This document shows, piece by piece, positions 1-7,747 of a stretch of DNA of 64,000 bases. Source of the stretch: Chryseobacterium sp. YIM B08800. Its GTDB lineage: Bacteria; Bacteroidota; Bacteroidia; Flavobacteriales; Weeksellaceae. Below the pieces are notes generated by a model. The model was not told the origin of the DNA, searched no databases, and was given only the letters and a program-made list of their open reading frames with translations. A program made the position numbers and the translations under genes. Position 1 is the first letter of the stretch; the number at the start of each line of letters is the position of its first letter. The stretch lies in the NCBI RefSeq assembly GCF_026163565.1, contig NZ_JAPDKN010000038.1:1-64000 (forward strand), in the 5' to 3' direction.

Positions 1-276
1 ACCGTTTTCCCAGTTTAAAGTAATTAAAGTACCTTCTTCGTGAGATTTGTTGAAAGTAATTTCACCTGTTGTAGGCTTGTATTTTCCATTTAACAATGAC
101 TCAAGGATGTCAGATTTTTCTGTTGCCTCGATTGTTAATTTGATCAGTGCGTTTGACGGATCTGATGCTACTCTACCTGAAACATCTGTAGATCTTGAAA
201 CGCTGTAGTTCAGCTTTAATAATTTTTGACCTTCGCTGCCGTTGAATTTTAAGATTCCTCTTGAATTTGCTGCCAT
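1..276 (-). CDS. tssD: T6SS tube protein TssD/Hcp, Bacteroidota type (partial, N-terminal 92 residues)
   Basis: The minus strand reads from ATG at 276 to the window edge; the C-terminus is cut off. The N-terminus starts MAANSRGILKFNG, continues with a LNYSVSRSTDVSGR segment and then LIKLTIEATEKSDILESLL. This pattern (short beta strand, Y-S-x-x-x-x-T-D-x-x-G-R, then an I-x-L-T-I-E strand) is that of Bacteroidota TssD/Hcp, which stacks as hexameric rings into the inner tube of the contractile type VI machine and is secreted. No other T6SS gene is in view. A TATCTTTG -7 box (323-330) and a tandem repeat site (379-416) lie upstream, so the gene probably has its own activated promoter. The family call is from remembered patterns and is fairly secure; its role as tube or secreted paralogue is open. 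Confidence 0.8.
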   Translation of the reverse strand, partial: MAANSRGILKFNGSEGQKLLKLNYSVSRSTDVSGRVASDPSNALIKLTIEATEKSDILESLLNGKYKPTTGEITFNKSHEEGTLITLNWENG

Positions 277-322
277 AATAAGTAAATTTTAAATCGTTAG
301 TATTTTTGTGATTTCTATAACC

Positions 323-330
323 CAAAGATA
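323..330 (-). promoter_or_regulatory. Bacteroidota -7 box for tssD
   Basis: The minus strand reads TATCTTTG, a full match to the TAnnTTTG -7 consensus, about 47 bases before the tssD ATG at 276. No good TTTG -33 box sits at the expected distance, which fits a promoter that needs an activator. Confidence 0.5.
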
Positions 331-378
331 GAAACACCAAAAATATTTTTAAAACTTTCAACCCATTATTTCGAAAAT

Positions 379-416
379 TGTAGTAATTCTACGATTTCGT
401 GTAGTAGAACTACGAT
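379..416 (-). promoter_or_regulatory. Tandem 17-bp repeat, LytTR-like activator site upstream of tssD
   Basis: Two copies of TGTAGTA-n3-CTACGAT, each itself a partial inverted repeat (GTAGT/ACTAC), occur at 379-395 and 400-416 with exactly 21 bp periodicity. Paired repeats spaced two helical turns apart, placed just upstream of a promoter, are the architecture bound by LytTR-domain regulators. The site lies 49-93 bp upstream of the tssD -7 box. It could also serve the divergent LacI gene at 575. Confidence 0.45.
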
Positions 417-574
417 CAATTTACAACAGCTTTAGAAATAGATTGTTAGCACTATTTAATCAATAACTTATAAAATTACAGCTTCTGCGCTATTGGTATT
501 CATAATTTGATTAAATTTACCACCATTCCATACAAGGAATACGGATGGAAAATTAACGTTAGTCCAGAATACCT

Positions 575-1603
575 ATGACAAAGAAAAATGCCACTATTTA
601 TGATATTTCAAAGAAGCTAAACGTAAGTGTGGCAACGGTTTCCAGAGCATTGAATGATAATCCGAGAATCAGCCAGGCAACGAAAGATTTGGTGGTTAAA
701 ACGGCAAAGGAAATGAACTATAAGCAAAATAACCTTGCCAAAGCTCTAAAAAGTGGGGAAACCAAAAACGTGGGAATCATCGTTCCGTACATTAATACCA
801 ACTTTTTCTCATCGGTTATTCGTGGAATTGAGGAAGAACTTTCTCTTCACGGTTATCACGTGATTATCTGCCAAAGTCATGAAGATGTTTTAACGGAAAA
901 GAAACATTTGAACACTTTATTAAATGCCCAAGTCGACGGAATTTTCATGTCGGTTTCGCGTACTACAGTAGATACGGAACATATTCAACAAATTTTAAAC
1001 ACCTCAAATACACCGATTATATTTTTTGACAGAAAAAAAGATATTCCGGGAATCAGCACCGTTACCATTGATGACTACAGAGGCGGTTACATGGCGACAG
1101 AGCATCTTATTTCTGAAGGGTATAAAAATATCTGTCACTTTGCCGGAGATTTGAATCTTGAGATTTATCAAAACCGTCTGAATGGCTATAAACAAGCTTT
1201 AATTGATCACAAATTTCAGGTAAAAGAAGAAAACATCATTTCTACCGGAAGTTCGATTGAAGCAGGAATTGAAGCCATCAAAACTTTATGGAGCAGACCT
1301 TCTATTCCGGATGCTATATTTTCTTCCAGTGATTTTGCGGCGTTAGGCGCTTGTCAGGAATTAAAAAAACGTAAGATTAAAATTCCACAAGAAGTTGCTG
1401 TTATTGGCTTCTCGAATGAACCTTTTACCCAATTTATGGAACTTCCAATGAGCTCAATGGATCAAACTCCTTTGATTATGGGAAATATGGCAGGACAGGT
1501 TTTCTTGGATAATATTAAAGATAATTCTTCCGGGGTTTCTATTGAAAAAAAGGTTGTTCTTGCACCGAAGATTTGTGTAAGAAAATCTTCAAAAAGGAAG
1601 TAA
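575..1603 (+). CDS. LacI-family transcriptional regulator, probable regulator of the pectin locus
   Basis: A 342-residue DNA-binding regulator. Residues about 5-50 form the LacI helix-turn-helix (IYDISKKLNVSVATVSRALN, the YDIAxxxxVSxATVSRxLN signature) with a hinge-helix region (LAKALKSG). The rest is a periplasmic-binding-protein-like effector domain (VGIIVPYINTNFFSSVIRGI onward; GYKQAL; PDAIFSSSDFAALGA). The length is typical for the family. No other regulator lies near the hexuronate genes, and LacI-type palindromes with a central CG occur at four pectin-locus promoters, so I infer that it controls them and senses a uronate intermediate. No such palindrome is seen before the gene itself. 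ATG 575 is supported by the immediate HTH start. Confidence 0.9.
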   Translation: MTKKNATIYDISKKLNVSVATVSRALNDNPRISQATKDLVVKTAKEMNYKQNNLAKALKSGETKNVGIIVPYINTNFFSSVIRGIEEELSLHGYHVIICQSHEDVLTEKKHLNTLLNAQVDGIFMSVSRTTVDTEHIQQILNTSNTPIIFFDRKKDIPGISTVTIDDYRGGYMATEHLISEGYKNICHFAGDLNLEIYQNRLNGYKQALIDHKFQVKEENIISTGSSIEAGIEAIKTLWSRPSIPDAIFSSSDFAALGACQELKKRKIKIPQEVAVIGFSNEPFTQFMELPMSSMDQTPLIMGNMAGQVFLDNIKDNSSGVSIEKKVVLAPKICVRKSSKRK

Positions 1604-1608
1604 GTTTT

Positions 1609-1819
1609 CTTTTATTAATTTTCTTTTGTCTTAAAAACAAAAGAAACAAAAGTTCAAGACTTGGAACTGAAAGGCTAAAAATAATCGATACTCTCTAAAA
1701 ATTCTAAAACTTGCGCGAGTTCATAATTGTTTCTTCAATTCACAATTGGTGTCGCGCTTCGAACAGAAGAATTTTCTTAACGTTCGCATCGCTTATTTTC
1801 TTAACGCTTTCATTTCCTA
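1609..1819. repeat. Dispersed intergenic repeat R4, copy 1 (inverted relative to the copy at 32341)
   Basis: This gene-free segment after the LacI gene matches the reverse complement of 32341-32540. Shared blocks in order are TTTTGTCTT-n-AACAAAAGAA, CAAGACTTGGAA, GCTAAAAAT, AAAAC-n-CGCGCGA-like (here TTGCGCGAG), TTTTCTTAACG and TTTCCTATG. The first block forms a small hairpin (TTCTTTTGT/ACAAAAGAA). Protein coding is unlikely because similarity tracks DNA blocks with variable spacing. Confidence 0.7.
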
Positions 1820-1850
1820 TGCCACTTTTACAGTTAATTAAACAGCATCT

Positions 1851-1878
1851 TTGTCATTCTGACGAAGGAAGAATCTCA
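1851..1878. repeat. Short intergenic repeat of the TGTCATTCTGA-AGAATCTC type
   Basis: TTTGTCATTCTGACGAAGGA followed by AGAATCTC resembles the arm of the larger inverted pair at 31475-31573 (TGTCATGCTGAGC...GCATCTC). Short elements of this pattern are common between genes in Flavobacteriia; here only one arm is present. Confidence 0.4.
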
Positions 1879-1965
1879 GCTTTAATTTTATTTTGCTATT
1901 AAATCAAAGATTTCACAAATTCAAATAATAGAAATAAAACGAAAGATTAAAACTTACACGTGAAA

Positions 1966-1990
1966 AATTCCCCTCCAGAGGAGGGGAATT
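1966..1990. terminator. Strong 11-bp hairpin
   Basis: AATTCCCCTCC and GGAGGGGAATT pair perfectly around an AGA loop. It is GC-rich in an AT-rich gap and could end transcription from the LacI side, although no long T-run follows. The rest of the 1604-2128 gap holds repeat R4 and nothing else I can name. Confidence 0.5.
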
Positions 1991-2128
1991 TCTGCGGTGG
2001 ATAAAATTGGCAACTATTTCAGGTATTCAAAATTTTTCTTTTCATTTTAATTTTTTTCCTAACTTAGTGATTCCTCAAAATAAAAACACACGATTTTATA
2101 TACATAGTATTAACCTTTAAAATCAAAA

Positions 2129-2617
2129 ATGATGGGATTAACAAATTTGAACTCCACCCATTTGAGCAGTGCAAAGATCACTGCCGCACAGGATGCCATC
2201 GCCGCATTAGAAACAGCTCTTGCTGAGATCACAATCAACCTTTCACCTGAAGATCGCAGACGGTACGGAAGCATCAATGAACAAAACAAACTGTTTGTAA
2301 ACAAAGTCTACGACTACAATCAGAACCAGTCTAACCTGAGTTCTCCCGAAGTGGATTGGGACGAATTCAACAAAGATCACAGCTCCCGAAATAGTATGGA
2401 GGGTATGATCAGCAGACTCGAAAGCTTGATTACGAGACTGAATAATGCCAAAACGCTACATGATTACGACAATTATCAGTCGGCGTTGGTTGATTATTCA
2501 TACACCACCTACAAAGCGGGTACAGCATCACCGGGATTTGAAAACAAATACATAGATCTGAAACAGTTTTTTGTGAAAAATTCAACCTCTACAGCTCCAA
2601 CTGAGGAGAAAAAGTAA
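2129..2617 (+). CDS. Uncharacterised 162-residue protein
   Basis: A complete reading frame with ordinary codon use followed by a terminator, so a real gene. The sequence has no signal peptide or membrane segment. It looks largely helical: residues 12-45 (AKITAAQDAIAALETALAEI) and about 90-115 (EGMISRLESLITRLNNAKTL) are amphipathic. The C-terminus is charged and disordered (TAPTEEKK). I do not recognise the family. ATG at 2129 is followed by a second Met codon, so the start may be either. Its neighbours give no functional hint: it sits between two repeat-rich gaps. Confidence 0.7.
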   Translation: MMGLTNLNSTHLSSAKITAAQDAIAALETALAEITINLSPEDRRRYGSINEQNKLFVNKVYDYNQNQSNLSSPEVDWDEFNKDHSSRNSMEGMISRLESLITRLNNAKTLHDYDNYQSALVDYSYTTYKAGTASPGFENKYIDLKQFFVKNSTSTAPTEEKK

Positions 2618-2634
2618 AACAACGATAACTAACC

Positions 2635-2664
2635 ACCCCTTCAATTATACGGAGGGGTATTTTT
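2635..2664 (+). terminator. Rho-independent terminator after the 162-residue gene
   Basis: ACCCCT pairs with AGGGGT and is followed by ATTTTTAT, 18 bases after the stop codon. Confidence 0.6.
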
Positions 2665-2734
2665 ATGCTTCAACTTTCCATTAAACGAGTTTAGATACGT
2701 TGTGGAATACTTGGTAGACGTTTTATACTCCTCC

Positions 2735-3260
2735 AAACACGTTCCGCATCGGTCTGGAGACGTCTTTCAGCCATCCGGAGACGTTCTTTAATGATCGGGA
2801 GTGGTTATTGACTCCTCGGGATGCGTTCTTGATAAGTCTGGACAGATCTTTTACCGATCCGTACGTATCTTTTACCTGTTGGGATGGATGATGTAACTTG
2901 TCTGGATGTATTGAGAACCCCATCGGAGGTGTGAACAACCCCGCTGGATGTCTAATGAACGATCGGGATAGGTTTTACAACGTACCGGAACCTTTACAGA
3001 ACGTATCGGGACTTCTTCGGAACGTGTCGGGATAAGTTTTGGACGTATCGGTTGGGGTTTGGAACGTGGAAATTGGGGTATGGGATTTTATGAGCTTCCT
3101 AAATGGGCACGAGCAGGATGCTCGAGCCAGCCTTGGTTTATAACGTTTCCGGATATTCATTACCCCATAGGAGGCATCAATAACCCAGCTGGGCTTCTGA
3201 CGAACGTATCGGGATGGGGTTTGAAACATCAAATTTGGGTTGAGAACTTGGAGGGACAAG
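2735..3260. repeat. Degenerate 21-bp tandem repeat array
   Basis: More than 15 imperfect units of 20-22 bp, most exactly 21 bp, follow each other from about 2735 to 3055, with further units up to about 3260. Units end in (C/T)CGG or CTGG and begin A-n3-GT, for example AGACGTTCTTTAATGATCGG, ATGCGTTCTTGATAAGTCTG and ACTTCTTCGGAACGTGTCGG. Base composition is clearly richer in G+C than the flanks. A minus-strand frame over 2723-2938 reads as heptads (IKNASRG, LKNVSGW, LKDVSRP), but single-base length changes break the frame further on, so the array is probably non-coding. Units lack the identical-repeat/unique-spacer structure of CRISPR. Confidence 0.75.
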
Positions 3261-3364
3261 TTTTTATATAAATTAAAATTTGCTATCACTGTTTATTTCA
3301 TTATTTTTAAAGAAATAATAGTTTGGATTAATGCGATATGTAAAGCCAAATTTAGCTATGTCTT

Positions 3365-4177
3365 ATGAAAATACATAAAATAATAAATTTTATCATAATC
3401 CTATTCTCTTTCTTGACAGCAAACTTATTTGCCCAAACAAACTACAATGATAGTATTGAGCTTGCAAAATATTTAGAAATTGAAAATAAAATATGGGATT
3501 CAATTTGTATTGCTCAAACAAAAATCGCAAAAGAAGAAATTGGCAATGGACAACTCACATTTGTTATTCCAAAAGGAATGGTAGAAATGTATGAAAGCGA
3601 CTCTGAGTTAGATTTAATTCTAAGTAGATATAACATAAAAACAATTCCTCAGGGAATTTTTTGTACAGCATCAGATAAACAATTCTGCTATGGTGATCTA
3701 ATGAACAAAGAAATAGAGAGAAAATTTGGAAAATATTTTATTGAAGAGAAAAGAATCGAAGCGGAAAAAGCATATGTAAGAAAAAATATTAATAAAATAT
3801 TTTCGTCATCTGACTGTGATAGAAATCATTCTATTTATCCATTCACTAAAAATCTAGATGATTTCTTAGAAAAGTATGATAAAGATTACTTTAAAACATT
3901 TCTCTATCCTCAAGATTATATTCATAGGAAAGAAAATGATTCATATTCGTGGACTACAGTAGAATTCGTATTAACGGTTAAAGGTGAATTAAGAAATCTA
4001 AGAGTAAATTCTTCTTTTAGACAACCCTACAATGAAAAATTTGCTAAAGATTTTAATACAAGAGCAATTAGCTTTGTAAAAAAAATAAAATGGATTCCAA
4101 ATAAAAAGAGTGGAATAACTGTTAATAGTAATGAATCTGTTACTTTTATGTACGATCACGAAAATTGGAAAAGATAA
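3365..4177 (+). CDS. Secreted protein of unknown function with a TonB-C-like C-terminal region
   Basis: A 270-residue protein with an N-terminal signal peptide (IINFIIILFSFLTANLFAQ, cleavage after about residue 24). The middle is charged and AT-rich in its coding. The last 80 residues (WTTVEFVLTVKGELRNLRVN, then FVKKIKWIPNKKSG and SVTFMY) resemble the C-terminal domain of energy-transducer TonB and related Bacteroidota periplasmic proteins, where a V-x-F-x-(V/I)-x-x-x-G strand is followed by a W-x-P turn. There is no N-terminal anchor helix of the true TonB kind. No operon partner: the repeat array is upstream and a convergent terminator downstream. Function unknown. Confidence 0.7.
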   Translation: MKIHKIINFIIILFSFLTANLFAQTNYNDSIELAKYLEIENKIWDSICIAQTKIAKEEIGNGQLTFVIPKGMVEMYESDSELDLILSRYNIKTIPQGIFCTASDKQFCYGDLMNKEIERKFGKYFIEEKRIEAEKAYVRKNINKIFSSSDCDRNHSIYPFTKNLDDFLEKYDKDYFKTFLYPQDYIHRKENDSYSWTTVEFVLTVKGELRNLRVNSSFRQPYNEKFAKDFNTRAISFVKKIKWIPNKKSGITVNSNESVTFMYDHENWKR

Positions 4178-4316
4178 AGGAAAAAGCTAAAGCCACTAAT
4201 TTCGCAATTACTTTAAACGTGTTAAAGTCCGTTCCTATATATATTAGCTGTGTATTTATTCGTAAAAAACACGTGTATTTTTTGTGGTAAAAAAAATCAC
4301 ATAAACCCAAAAAAGA

Positions 4317-4348
4317 AAATGCTCTCTACACGATGTAGAAAGCATTTT
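4317..4348. terminator. Bidirectional terminator between the secreted orphan and uxaA
   Basis: AAAATGCT-n-TCTACA pairs with TGTAGA-n-AGCATTTT around a short loop, giving A- and T-rich flanks on both strands between two convergent genes. Confidence 0.75.
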
Positions 4349-4376
4349 CAACCCTAATATTTAATATAATTAACCA

Positions 4377-5993
4377 CTACAAAGAGACACCTCGTCTCCA
4401 TGGAATGAAATCATTCTGATTAAGAACGTCCGCTTTGGTTTTTACTTCGCCGCTGGCTACATTGATGATGAGCTCCAGAAGTTCATCTGCTGCTTCGGGA
4501 ATGGTTTTATCTCCGCTGATTACCGTTCCTGCATTAAAATCGATAATATCCGACATCTTTTCTGACAAAACTGTGTTCGAAGAAATCTTCACGACTGGAG
4601 AAATTGGATTTCCCATCGGTGTTCCCAAACCTGTTGTGAAAAGAACTACTGTTGCACCAGACCCCACTAAAGCGGTTGTACATTCGGCATCATTTCCGGG
4701 AGTACACAGAAGATTTAATCCTGGTTTTGTAGCATATTCTGTAAAATCGAGAACTTCTACAATTGGGGCAGCTCCGCCTTTTTTGGCAGCTCCTGCAGAT
4801 TTCATGGCATCAGTAATCAAACCGTCTTTGATGTTTCCGGGAGACGGATTCATATCAAATCCTGAACCAGCTGCAACTACAGAGGCTTCAAAATCTTTCA
4901 TCAGTTTCAGGAACTTTACACCGTCTTCATCGTTGATGCAACGGTTGACCAACTCTTGCTCTACTCCACATAATTCTGGGAATTCTGCAAGCATGGTTGT
5001 TCCGCCAACTGCTGCCATAATATCTGAAACTTCACCCAAAACTGGGTTTGCAGAAATTCCGGAGAAACCGTCTGAACCACCACATTCCAAACCAATGTTT
5101 AGTTTGGTGATGGATGCAGGTTTTCTCACTATTTCGTTGGCTTTTTTAATACCTTCATAAGAATCTTTGATAACGCCAGTCAGCATTTCATCGATAGTTC
5201 CTGATTTTTGCTGTTCGTAAACAACGATTGGCTTTTTATTATTTGGAGCTAATGCATGCAGTGCATCCATAAAAATTTGAACCTGAAGATTCTGGCAACC
5301 TAAACTTAGAACCGTTGCGCCTGCAACATTTGGATTGTTGACATATCCTGCGAACAATCTTCCCAATGCTTCAGCATCCTGACGAATTCCGCCACAACCA
5401 CCTTGATGTGTGATGAATCTTACGTCGATATTTTTAAATATTCTTGTATCCTCTTCTTTTTCTTCCTCAATAGTATCAGTCGTTCCGCCATTTAATAATG
5501 ATCTTAATAACAATTGATGTTTGCTGGCTTTGTCATGAAGTAATTCTTTTTCAAAAATATCCTTCAGTGTTTCAATATTTTTGTTTTCGCAGAAGACCAA
5601 TGGGAAAAATAACCAAACGTTTTCTGTTCCTACCTGTCCATCTTCACGGTGATAACCGTTGAAAGTACGGTCTTTCCATTTGTCGACATTGGGTGGAGTC
5701 CAGCCCAGAGTTTCGGTTTTACCAACCACTTTTGCACTTTGGTGCTTTACGTTTTCGGTGGTAATTACTTCGCCTTTTTTGATAGATTGGTTAGCTTTTC
5801 CAACGATTACGCCATACATCAAAATATGGTCGCCATCCTCAAAATCTACGGCAGCGAATTTATGTTTTGCTTTAATATCTTTAAGAATCGTATAATCTGT
5901 ACCGTCTAGATGCACCGATTCTCCGGCAGGTAAATCCATCAACGCTACTACAACATTGTCTTTAGGATTTACTTTCAGTACTTTCTTTTGCAT
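4377..5993 (-). CDS. uxaA: Altronate dehydratase UxaA
   Basis: A 538-residue cytoplasmic enzyme that dehydrates D-altronate to 2-keto-3-deoxygluconate (KDG). The N-terminal 90 residues are an SAF-type domain (NVVVALMDLPAGESV; IKKGEVITTENV) and the rest the UxaA/GarD catalytic body with conserved FNGYHREDGQVGTEN-like, THQGGCGG and GLECGGSDGFSG segments; the Cys/Gly-rich motifs bind iron. Length is a little above the E. coli enzyme. It is last in the minus-strand hexuronate series, 5 bp after uxaB, so these two are surely co-transcribed. The assignment is strong because uxaB and uxaC are in the same locus. Confidence 0.96.
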   Translation of the reverse strand: MQKKVLKVNPKDNVVVALMDLPAGESVHLDGTDYTILKDIKAKHKFAAVDFEDGDHILMYGVIVGKANQSIKKGEVITTENVKHQSAKVVGKTETLGWTPPNVDKWKDRTFNGYHREDGQVGTENVWLFFPLVFCENKNIETLKDIFEKELLHDKASKHQLLLRSLLNGGTTDTIEEEKEEDTRIFKNIDVRFITHQGGCGGIRQDAEALGRLFAGYVNNPNVAGATVLSLGCQNLQVQIFMDALHALAPNNKKPIVVYEQQKSGTIDEMLTGVIKDSYEGIKKANEIVRKPASITKLNIGLECGGSDGFSGISANPVLGEVSDIMAAVGGTTMLAEFPELCGVEQELVNRCINDEDGVKFLKLMKDFEASVVAAGSGFDMNPSPGNIKDGLITDAMKSAGAAKKGGAAPIVEVLDFTEYATKPGLNLLCTPGNDAECTTALVGSGATVVLFTTGLGTPMGNPISPVVKISSNTVLSEKMSDIIDFNAGTVISGDKTIPEAADELLELIINVASGEVKTKADVLNQNDFIPWRRGVSL

Positions 5994-5998
5994 GATTT

Positions 5999-7462
5999 TT
6001 AAGAATAAAATTGAATGAAATTTTTGTAGGCAGTTTCCATGTCACTGTGGTCGATTTCGTACAATGCTTTTGCTACTGCGACTTTCAGACCTTCAACCTG
6101 TGTAAGATCGGTATCCCAAAATAGTTTTTCGCTTAAAGCCTGTTCTGAAACTACTTCATAATCTTCGTTTTTCCAGATTTCTTTAAATCTGTTTACGATC
6201 GCTTCTTCGTCATTCAGAGGAAGAGATTTTTCACCAAAACTTCCCTGATAGAATCTAATTAAACTTGCCAGAGAGAACGTTAAATTCAACGGAAGTTTGT
6301 TATTTCTTTCAACATAAGTCAGCAAACTCGGCATCACCCTTACTTTAAATTTAGAAACAAAATATAAAGCAATGCTTGCCAAATGATGTTTGATGAAAGG
6401 GTTTCTGAATCTGTCGAACACTTCTTCCGCAAATTCTTTCAACTCAGTTTCATCTAAACCTAAAGTCTGATTGACTTCATAAAAAATAGAGTCACTTAAA
6501 AATGTTCCGATAAACTGGTCATCGATCGCCTCTTTTACCAACTCTTTTCCAGATAAAATAGCAGGAGCAAGCATCAAAGTATGTCCGCCATTGAGAATTC
6601 TTACTTTTCTTAAACGGTACGGTTGAATATCATCTACGACCAAAATCTGTTCATTGATTTGATCAAAAGGAATTCTCTGTTTTAAATCTTCACCTCCCTG
6701 AATTACCCATAAAAGGAATGTTTCAGAAACCACCATCATCGGATCTTCATAATCCAGCTGGTCTTCGTAAGTTGCTGCATCATCTTTCGGATATCCCGGA
6801 ACGATTCTGTCTACCAATGTATTGTGGAAATGATTGCTTTGTTCAATCCATTGCGCAAAACCTTCTTCTAAATTCCAAAGTTGGGCATATTTTAAAATAA
6901 TATCTCTTAAAACAAAAGCATTATCTTCAATCAACTCGCAAGGAATAATTCTTAAACCTTTGTCTGCTGCTCCATTGAAATGCTTGTATCTTTCGTGAAG
7001 TAAAACCGCTACTTTCGCAGGGAAATTTTTGTGCGGACCTTCGTAAGAAGTTTCAGTTTCGTCGTAAGCAATTCCCGTTTCGGTCGTATTAGAAAATACA
7101 AATTCAAGCTCTTCTTCTTTTGCTAAATCTAAGAAACTGTTGTAATCTGAATAAGGATTAACCGATTTCTGAATCGCTGAAATCACACATCTTTCATCGA
7201 TGATTTCTCCTTTTTTAATTCCTCTTGAGAATAAAGTGTACAAATTCCCTTGTTCTTCAAGCTTGTGAACCGAGCCATTTGGTGTAGGCTGAATGTTAAC
7301 AATTCCTGCATTGAAATCTGCTTCTTTATTTAATTTTTCAATCACATAATCTGTAAATCCGCGCATGAAGTTTCCTCCACCGAACTGTACAATTTTGATT
7401 GGTAATTTTGTATCTATTCCGCTGTTTTGGCGGTTTAATTTCTGTTTTGTCTGATTTTCCAT
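5999..7462 (-). CDS. uxaB: Tagaturonate reductase (altronate oxidoreductase) UxaB
   Basis: A 487-residue NAD(H)-dependent enzyme of the mannitol-dehydrogenase family that reduces D-tagaturonate to D-altronate. The dinucleotide-binding start is IKIVQFGGGNFMRGF (about residues 22-36). The catalytic Lys-Asn-His pattern appears in RKVRILNGGHTLMLAPAILS in the second half. A nearly adjacent uxaA (5 bp) and uxaC further along make tagaturonate the likely substrate rather than fructuronate, although UxuB-type activity cannot be excluded by sequence alone. A repeat-filled 285-bp gap separates it from the transporter, so it may have its own promoter. Confidence 0.95.
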   Translation of the reverse strand: MENQTKQKLNRQNSGIDTKLPIKIVQFGGGNFMRGFTDYVIEKLNKEADFNAGIVNIQPTPNGSVHKLEEQGNLYTLFSRGIKKGEIIDERCVISAIQKSVNPYSDYNSFLDLAKEEELEFVFSNTTETGIAYDETETSYEGPHKNFPAKVAVLLHERYKHFNGAADKGLRIIPCELIEDNAFVLRDIILKYAQLWNLEEGFAQWIEQSNHFHNTLVDRIVPGYPKDDAATYEDQLDYEDPMMVVSETFLLWVIQGGEDLKQRIPFDQINEQILVVDDIQPYRLRKVRILNGGHTLMLAPAILSGKELVKEAIDDQFIGTFLSDSIFYEVNQTLGLDETELKEFAEEVFDRFRNPFIKHHLASIALYFVSKFKVRVMPSLLTYVERNNKLPLNLTFSLASLIRFYQGSFGEKSLPLNDEEAIVNRFKEIWKNEDYEVVSEQALSEKLFWDTDLTQVEGLKVAVAKALYEIDHSDMETAYKNFIQFYS

Positions 7463-7519
7463 TTTTCTAATTTGAATTAAATGATGTTTTTAATTCGATT
7501 AAATCTTGATACTGTGTGT

Positions 7520-7620
7520 TTTTTTAACGCAAAGTCCGCAAAGATTTTTTTTTAAAACTTAATGTATATTTTTAAGCTCGCAAAGGCGTTTCACTTAGCT
7601 AAGAACTCAAAATTTTTATT
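7520..7620. repeat. Intergenic repeat R1 copy (AACGCAAAG type)
   Basis: TTTAACGCAAAG-n-GCAAAGATTTTT-n-TTAAAACTTAATGTATATTT-n-CGCAAAGGCGTTTCACTTA. The same block order occurs at 10038-10138 and 11230-11330, and reversed at 25545-25637. Confidence 0.75.
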
Positions 7621-7621
7621 T

Positions 7622-7743
7622 GAACCATTAAGATTTATTAAGGGTTTAAGAAAAGTTAAGAGAAATAAATTTCTTAAGCTTACTTTTAATTTGCAAGCAA
7701 ATTCTTAAGCATTCTTAACTTCTTAATTCTCCTTAATGGTTTA
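7622..7743. repeat. Intergenic repeat R2 copy (AACCATTAAG palindrome)
   Basis: Begins GAACCATTAAGA and ends CTTAATGGTTTAA, with inner CTTAAG/TTAAG words, so the whole unit can fold into a long imperfect stem. Copies occur at 11349-11475 and 25413-25541. Confidence 0.7.
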
Positions 7744-7747
7744 ATTT

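Noticed and set aside
575-1603. LacI gene as autoregulated through the same palindrome
   Set aside because: No GCAATCGATTGC-like word was found between 277 and 574.
1711-1902. 63-residue plus-strand reading frame
   Set aside because: It lies across dispersed repeat R4 and a second repeat word, has unlikely composition and no start context; the similarity to 32341-32540 is at DNA level only.
2735-3260. CRISPR array
   Set aside because: No identical repeats with unique spacers, unit of only 21 bp, no leader and no cas gene nearby.
2723-3289. Minus-strand heptad-repeat frames (2723-2938 and 2975-3289) as a coiled-coil or repeat protein
   Set aside because: The heptads arise from the 21-bp DNA unit; units of 20 and 22 bp shift the frame and the second frame reads another phase, so no single protein is preserved.
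4435-5160. 241-residue plus-strand frame opposite uxaA
   Set aside because: It is a shadow of uxaA, whose minus-strand motifs are unambiguous.
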